From DFXE01 sp032054765 (lineage in GTDB: Bacteria > Bacteroidota > Bacteroidia > Bacteroidales > Tannerellaceae): DNA of 64,000 bases. Location: contig DAMBSC010000016.1 in assembly GCA_032054765.1 (NCBI GenBank), positions 1 to 64,000 on the forward strand. The letters run 5' to 3'. Under the pieces are notes generated by a model. The model made no database searches and had not been told where the DNA came from. It was given only the letters and a program-made list of their open reading frames with translations. The position numbers and the translations under genes were made by a program. Shown here in pieces: positions 61,470-64,000 of this stretch; position 1 is the first letter of the stretch, and every line of letters starts with the position of its first letter.

Positions 61470-63575
61470 ATGAAAGTATGTATTGCAGAAAAACCCAGTG
61501 TAGCACGTGAGATAGCGGCTATCGTGGGAGCAACAACAAAGAAAGACGGGTATTTAGAAGGCAACGGTTATGCCGTTACGTGGGCGTTCGGCCATCTGGT
61601 TGGACTTGCCATGCCCGAAGCCTACGGTTTCACAGGGTTTAAGGCGGAGAATCTGCCGATACTCCCCAAAGAGTTTATCCTCCAACCCCGACAGATTAAA
61701 GAGGGCAAGGAGTATAAGAATGACCCCGGTGTAATGAAACAGCTAAAGGTAATTAAGGAGTTATTCTCCCGTGCAGACCGGATTATCGTTATGACCGATG
61801 CAGGACGCGAGGGAGAACTTATCTTCCGTTTTATATACAGTTACCTCGATTGCAAAAAGCCGTTCGACCGACTTTGGATCAGCAGCCTGACTGACCGTGC
61901 CATTCGTGAGGGACTGCAAAATCTCCGTCCGGGCAACGATTACGATAACCTGTACCTGTCTGCTCGTGCCCGCAGCCATGCGGATTACGTCGTGGGGATT
62001 AATGCCAGCCAGGCATTAAGTATTTCCGCCGGGAGTGGTGTCTTCTCTCTCGGACGGGTACAAACGCCTACATTGGCGATGATATGCAGCCGTTATCTGG
62101 AAAATAAGGATTTCAAACCGCAGACCTATTTCCAACTGAAATTGCATACGGCTAAAGATGCCACCTCTTTTTCAGCCCTATCTTTGGATAAGTATGATAC
62201 CCAGACAAAAGCGGAGGAATTGTACGCCCTTGTAAACTCCGGCGGTACGGCAAATGTGGTAAGTGTGGAACGCAAAGAAGCCAATCAGGAACCACCATTA
62301 TTATATGACTTGACCACTTTGCAGAAAGAAGCCAACAGTAAACACGGTTTTTCGGCAGATAAAACCCTGACGATAGCGCAAGCGCTCTATGAAAAAGCCG
62401 TACTTTCCTATCCCCGTACCGGAAGCCGTTATATCTCTACCGATGTATTCGATGAAATACCGCAGCTACTCGACAGCCTGAAAAGCTATTCCCGCTTTTC
62501 CACTTATGTTTCTTCAATGGAGAATGCCCCACTTAATATCCGCAGTGTGGACGACAAAAAGATTACCGACCACCATGCGATTATCATTACCGAAAACAAG
62601 CCCGGCGAACTTTCACCTGACGAACGCATCATCTACGAAATGGTTGCCGGACGTATGTTGGAAGCATTCTCTAAAAAGTGTAAGAAAGAAAATACAGTTG
62701 TTTCCCTTGAATGTGGCGGAGTAACATTTACGGCACGGGGAAGTATTATCCTTTCTGCCGGATGGCGTGGCGTATTTGGCGCACAGGAGGAAGAAAAAGA
62801 GGAAGATGCCACCGTACTGCCCGACATCGTTCAGGGCGACATCCTGCCCGTGAAAGGTTGCGACGTATTGGAAAAACAGACCAAACCCCGCCCGTTACAT
62901 ACGGAAAGCAGCCTGTTATCCGCAATGGAAACCTGTTCCAAAGAAGTTGAGGACGAAGCCGAGCGGGAAGCTCTCAAAGAATCGGGCATCGGAACGCCTG
63001 CCACCCGTGCAGCCATTATCGAAACGCTATTCTCCCGTGAATATATTGTACGCGAAAAGAAATCACTTGTACCCACCAATAAAGGCTTGACCGTGTATCT
63101 GTCGGTTAAGGATAAGAAGATTGCGGATGTTTCGATGACCGGCGAATGGGAAAGTGCACTGAATAAAATCGCTTCGGGAGGGATGGATGCCGATACTTTT
63201 CATAAAGGTATAGAAGTGTATGCCGCACAAATTACAACGGAACTGCTCTCTATCTCTATCGAGGGGGCGAGCAATCGCACCGGATGCAAATGTCCTAAGT
63301 GCAGCGGACAGGTGGTTTTCTATCCTAAAGTCGCCAAATGCCGGAATGAGGATTGCGGACTGACAGTATTCCGCTCCATAGCCGGAAAAGACCTGACGGA
63401 TGCACAATTATCCGATCTTTTCGGCAAAGGAAAAACCGGATTGGTAAAAGGCTTCAATAAAAAAGCCGGAGGAACTTTCGATGCTATTATTGCTTTCGAC
63501 AGTGAATATAAGACCGTTTTTGAATTTCCGAAAAATAAACCGGGCAATGCAGGGAAAGGGAAAAAGCGGAAATAA
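61470..63575 (+). CDS. topB: DNA topoisomerase III
   Basis: 701 residues, the typical length. Toprim segment CIAEKPSVAREIA (about 3-16), the acidic toprim motif TDAGREGELI (about 108-117), the active-site region LSYPRTGSRYIS with the catalytic Tyr (about residue 312), and a C-terminal zinc ribbon (CKCPKCSG ... CRNEDCGL, about 608-634). Relaxes and unlinks DNA, probably during processing of the transferred ICE. Belongs to the backbone module with the gene upstream. Confidence 0.93.
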   Translation: MKVCIAEKPSVAREIAAIVGATTKKDGYLEGNGYAVTWAFGHLVGLAMPEAYGFTGFKAENLPILPKEFILQPRQIKEGKEYKNDPGVMKQLKVIKELFSRADRIIVMTDAGREGELIFRFIYSYLDCKKPFDRLWISSLTDRAIREGLQNLRPGNDYDNLYLSARARSHADYVVGINASQALSISAGSGVFSLGRVQTPTLAMICSRYLENKDFKPQTYFQLKLHTAKDATSFSALSLDKYDTQTKAEELYALVNSGGTANVVSVERKEANQEPPLLYDLTTLQKEANSKHGFSADKTLTIAQALYEKAVLSYPRTGSRYISTDVFDEIPQLLDSLKSYSRFSTYVSSMENAPLNIRSVDDKKITDHHAIIITENKPGELSPDERIIYEMVAGRMLEAFSKKCKKENTVVSLECGGVTFTARGSIILSAGWRGVFGAQEEEKEEDATVLPDIVQGDILPVKGCDVLEKQTKPRPLHTESSLLSAMETCSKEVEDEAEREALKESGIGTPATRAAIIETLFSREYIVREKKSLVPTNKGLTVYLSVKDKKIADVSMTGEWESALNKIASGGMDADTFHKGIEVYAAQITTELLSISIEGASNRTGCKCPKCSGQVVFYPKVAKCRNEDCGLTVFRSIAGKDLTDAQLSDLFGKGKTGLVKGFNKKAGGTFDAIIAFDSEYKTVFEFPKNKPGNAGKGKKRK

Positions 63576-63633
63576 TCGTATCTTTACCGCTAAGATTCTA
63601 ATCATAGCATGTTTTTTAAGATATGTTTTGAAA

Positions 63634-63719
63634 GGAATTTTAGTGGTGGGCGCTTCGGGTGGGAATCCGGAGCGCCTTTTCGCTTTTCCCCTCTCCATAT
63701 TTTCAACCACTAAAATTCC
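63634..63719. repeat. inverted CCACTAAAATTCC repeats around a hairpin
   Basis: GGAATTTTAGTGG (63634-63646) and CCACTAAAATTCC (63707-63719) are perfect 13-bp inverted copies enclosing a second dyad, GGCGCTTCGGG ... CCGGAGCGCC. The right copy ends 6 bp before the ATG of the DUF1896 gene. The structure may terminate topB or regulate the next gene; the same 13-mer precedes tra genes. Confidence 0.55.
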
Positions 63720-63725
63720 AATGTT

Positions 63726-64000
63726 ATGGCAAAGAATAATTCATCGCCTCGCGGCGAACTATCCTATTACAGCCTATCCCTCTTATCGTATCTACACGAC
63801 AGTCATCCCGACAAAACCGGGGATAAGTCATTTATAACAAAACGAGCCGACCTTGCAGCAGAGGCTTACAGCGAGGCAATCCGAAACGGACTTACCCACA
63901 TCGAAGCCGAAGAACTGGCAAACGCCGAACTATACCGGGGTTTACATTTTTCCGTTTACAATACCCTTGTAAATATACTCTGGGACGAGTTTCCGGTGGA
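63726..64000 (+). CDS. DUF1896 protein, 3' end outside window
   Basis: Ninety-one codons are visible, then the window ends without a stop. Starts MAKNNSSPRGELSYYSLSLL and contains YLHDSHPDKTGDKSFITKRADLAAEAYSEAIRNGLTHIEAEELANAELYRG-type sequence, read here in parts, which matches the DUF1896 family found after topB in Bacteroidales ICEs. The function is unknown. Confidence 0.85.
   Translation, partial: MAKNNSSPRGELSYYSLSLLSYLHDSHPDKTGDKSFITKRADLAAEAYSEAIRNGLTHIEAEELANAELYRGLHFSVYNTLVNILWDEFPV

Overview
The window is a long stretch of a Bacteroidales integrative conjugative element (ICE) of the CTnDOT-like type. The evidence is a minus-strand transfer operon in the CTnDOT order (TraA/ParA, DUF3408 proteins, TraE, F, G, I, J, K, L, M, N, O, Q), a Bacteroides-type relaxase pair with a TraG/VirD4-like coupling protein, PcfK/PcfJ genes, a DUF4099/DUF3945 protein, topoisomerase III and a DUF1896 protein, together with Bacteroides-style promoters (TTTG, about 19 to 22 bp, TAnnTTTG). 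I saw no rRNA, tRNA or CRISPR array.

Layout. 0-4.9 kb: plus-strand accessory genes of the ICE backbone (PcfK, PcfJ and small unknown proteins), closed by a hairpin terminator. 5.0-10.1 kb: AT-rich cargo, namely a two-gene module (HExxH protein plus kinase-like protein), an unknown gene, an HD-domain protein, and a YoaP-type acetyltransferase with a CGGC protein. Two of these modules are preceded by copies of the same ~60 bp terminator-promoter repeat. 10.2-24.1 kb: the tra operon, ending in an M23 peptidoglycan hydrolase. 24.1-24.9 kb: a repeat-rich non-coding region that is the best oriT/control-region candidate. 24.9-30.6 kb: relaxosome genes and the coupling protein, split by a minus-strand PLD-nuclease module.

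30.6-47.9 kb: a ~17 kb insertion bounded by a 302-bp inverted repeat that matches at all but one position by eye. It carries three overlapping tyrosine recombinase genes (a Recombinase-In-Trio, RIT, arrangement) and a complete copper/silver resistance set: sensor-like small protein, rhodanese, CusA, CusC, CusB fused to a metal-binding domain, a metal-binding lipoprotein, a multicopper oxidase fused to a CopB-like barrel, and a CPH-type P-type ATPase. The insertion replaced the last codon(s) of the coupling protein gene; deleting it in silico restores a neat ...DDELK-stop end.

48.1-59.2 kb: a four-gene, translationally coupled AT-rich operon encoding a 937-aa unknown protein, a 2019-aa SF2 helicase with a C-terminal DUF1998-type cysteine cluster, a Cas4/AddB-like PD-(D/E)XK protein and a cytosine-5 DNA methyltransferase. 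This matches the composition of a Druantia type II anti-phage system. 59.3-64 kb: return to the ICE backbone (DUF4099/DUF3945, TopB, DUF1896, the last cut by the window edge).

Together the backbone genes process, export and replicate the element's DNA; the cargo gives the host copper tolerance, probable phage defence, and several small modules of unknown but possibly defensive role.
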